Origin: Eubacteriales bacterium
Lineage (GTDB): Bacteria; Bacillota; Clostridia; Oscillospirales; Butyricicoccaceae
Reading direction: 5' to 3'
Assembly (NCBI GenBank): GCA_030540435.1
Contig: JAUNWG010000014.1
Span: 1 to 40,718 of the forward strand
Length of the DNA: 40,718 nt
Shown here piece after piece: positions 39,482 through 40,718 of the stretch. Positions within the stretch are counted from its first letter, which is position 1, and every line of letters starts with the position of its first letter. Below the pieces are notes generated by a model. That model made no database searches. It was not told where the DNA came from and saw only the letters and a program-made list of their open reading frames with translations. The translations under genes and the position numbers were made by a program.

Positions 39482-40585
39482 TCATCGCGCTTCCAGCGCA
39501 GTTAAAATAATGGTATTGGAAAGCAGGAAGCCGGGATCGGTCAGATGCCAGCGGCTGCCTGTATGAATAACGAGTCCGGGCAGGGCAGAGAGCGCCTGCT
39601 CGATGGGTTTGGGGTCTTGATGGAAGGTGTCCGCATAATAGGCGGAATCCCAGCCCTCCGCCGTCCGCAGGGACAGCATGATATATTCTGCGGCGCGGTC
39701 GATTTCGGTATCCTCCGGCACGGGAGACGCGCCTGAGAGCCATGCAATCAGGTCGCGGACATGCTCCGTGCGTTTACCGCAGAAATCCGCATGTGCGCCC
39801 GGCCCGAAGCCGAGATACGGCGATTGCTTCCAATAGCGGCTGTTGTGGCGGCTATGGAAGCCCGGACGGGCGAAATTGGAAATTTCATAATGGGAAAATC
39901 CGGCGCGCGCCATTTTTTCGCACAGCAGCAGATACATATCCGCCTGCGTGTCCTCATCCGGCAAAACTGGGTTGGCGCACCCCAGCGGGGTGTGCGGCTC
40001 GATGGTCAGCCCATAGCACGACAGATGCTCCGGTTCCAGCGCAAGCAATGCGTCGATCGACTGCGATAGCTTCCCCATTGTCTGCCCCGGCAGGGCATAC
40101 ATCAGGTCGACGCTGAGGTTTTGAAAGCCCGCCTGCCGCGCGCGGGAAAATGCATCCTGCGCCTGTGCAAATGTGTGGATGCGCCCGATGGCGCGCAGCT
40201 CATCGTCATGCGCGGACTGGATGCCCATGGACAGGCGGTTTGCGCCCGCCTGACGGGAAAGCGTTAAGAACTCCTCCGTCATGGAATCCGGGTTCGCCTC
40301 CACGGTGATCTCCGCATCCGGTTCGACGGAGAACGTGGAAAAAATGGTATCGAGTATTTGCGCCAGCCGCCTGCCGCCCAGCAGGCTTGGCGTGCCGCCG
40401 CCAAAGTAAATGGTATCGACGGTATAGTCTGCGCACTGCGGGGCAGCCTGCGCGATGTCTGCGCACAGACGGGTGACATAGGCATCCGCCTGCGAAAGCT
40501 GTCCGGCAAGCGAATAAAAATCGCAATAGGCGCATTTTGCCGCGCAGAACGGCACATGGATATAAATTCCGAGTTTATTCTTCAT
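39482..40585 (-). CDS. hemW: HemW-type radical SAM protein (heme chaperone)
   Basis: The 367-residue protein has the radical SAM cluster CxxxCxxC ([12 protein letters not shown]; Cys14, Cys18, Cys21), [39 protein letters not shown] and the HemW C-terminal domain ([25 protein letters not shown]). The fourth residue after the cluster (DFYS rather than the CNFY of the HemN oxidase) fits HemW, a heme-insertion chaperone. Its start overlaps the lepA stop by about 11 bases; the lepA-hemW pair is widespread in Firmicutes. Confidence 0.94.
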   Translation of the reverse strand: MKNKLGIYIHVPFCAAKCAYCDFYSLAGQLSQADAYVTRLCADIAQAAPQCADYTVDTIYFGGGTPSLLGGRRLAQILDTIFSTFSVEPDAEITVEANPDSMTEEFLTLSRQAGANRLSMGIQSAHDDELRAIGRIHTFAQAQDAFSRARQAGFQNLSVDLMYALPGQTMGKLSQSIDALLALEPEHLSCYGLTIEPHTPLGCANPVLPDEDTQADMYLLLCEKMARAGFSHYEISNFARPGFHSRHNSRYWKQSPYLGFGPGAHADFCGKRTEHVRDLIAWLSGASPVPEDTEIDRAAEYIMLSLRTAEGWDSAYYADTFHQDPKPIEQALSALPGLVIHTGSRWHLTDPGFLLSNTIILTALEAR

Positions 40586-40718
40586 CCAGCTTGAGCACCG
40601 CCATAAATGCTTCCTGCGGCACCTGTACCGAGCCGAGGGAGCGCATACGTTTTTTGCCTTCCTTCTGCTTTTCCAGCAGCTTTTTCTTTCGGGTGATGTC
40701 GCCGCCGTAGCACTTGGC
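40575..40718 (-). CDS. lepA: Translation elongation factor 4 (LepA), C-terminal part
   Basis: The last 47 codons lie in the window, reading [40 protein letters not shown] and a final VLKLDEE. This is the conserved C-terminal end of LepA/EF4, a ribosome-associated GTPase that back-translocates or remodels stalled ribosomes. The rest lies beyond the right edge. It overlaps hemW. Confidence 0.95.
   Translation of the reverse strand, partial: AKCYGGDITRKKKLLEKQKEGKKRMRSLGSVQVPQEAFMAVLKLDEE

Overview
The window looks like chromosomal DNA of a Gram-positive anaerobe of the Clostridia, most likely a butyrate-producer-like member of the Oscillospiraceae/Butyricicoccaceae group. This is inferred from a single-chain PurL of about 1240 residues, an FprA flavo-diiron protein, a PFL/UPF0210 protein with its ACT partner, an SLH-domain exported protein, a clostridial Lsa/CplR-type ABC-F protein, a glmS ribozyme and many near-consensus SigA promoters with AGGAGG-type ribosome binding sites. 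No rRNA, tRNA, CRISPR array, complete insertion sequence or prophage was seen.

Layout, left to right. 1-5.4 kb: tail of an unknown gene, an anchored DUF4015 glycosidase-like protein, and an envelope-stress cluster (OmpR-type regulator, histidine kinase, HtrA protease). 5.5-9.3 kb: purL. 9.3-10.8 kb: accessory patch with two type I toxin-antitoxin-like loci (one intact, one cut by a dispersed repeat) and a divergent XRE regulator/small membrane protein pair. 11-11.8 kb: rpe behind a structured leader. 11.8-13.6 kb: ABC-F ribosome-protection protein behind a leader-peptide attenuator. 13.6-13.9 kb: a second kind of small hydrophobic toxin with convergent antisense RNA. 13.9-15.9 kb: glmS with its self-cleaving ribozyme. 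16.2-18.1 kb: DUF445, unknown and DUF5662 genes. 18.1-23 kb (minus): SGNH hydrolase, ABC ATPase and a coiled-coil FtsX-type permease. 23.1-26.6 kb: homoserine dehydrogenase, HAD phosphatase and an atypical GH3 protein. 26.8-30.1 kb: ptsI behind a RAT-like antiterminator/terminator, then pta with a MITE-like hairpin inserted in its leader. 30.2-33.1 kb: voltage-gated K+ channel-like protein, YjbQ, an orphan antitoxin remnant and an SLH protein. 33.1-35.6 kb (minus): PH-like protein, XRE plus membrane protein pair, ComEC-like metallo-hydrolase plus DUF3006. 35.6-36.2 kb: a duplicated toxin-antitoxin locus with one intact copy. 36.2-40.7 kb: FprA, an array of four stem-loops, and the minus-strand operon lepA-hemW-ACT-PFL.

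The genes are mostly housekeeping: carbon entry (ptsI), acetate/acetyl-phosphate (pta), pentose phosphate (rpe), amino sugar (glmS), purine (purL) and threonine/methionine branch (hom). The most informative content is between the genes: (1) a three-segment attenuator with a 7-residue leader peptide controlling the ABC-F gene; (2) five holin-like type I toxin-antitoxin loci or relics, plus one of another kind, with promoters, toxin frames and shared terminators readable from the sequence; (3) a LicT/SacY-like RAT overlapping a terminator before ptsI; (4) a mobile hairpin element inside the pta 5' UTR.
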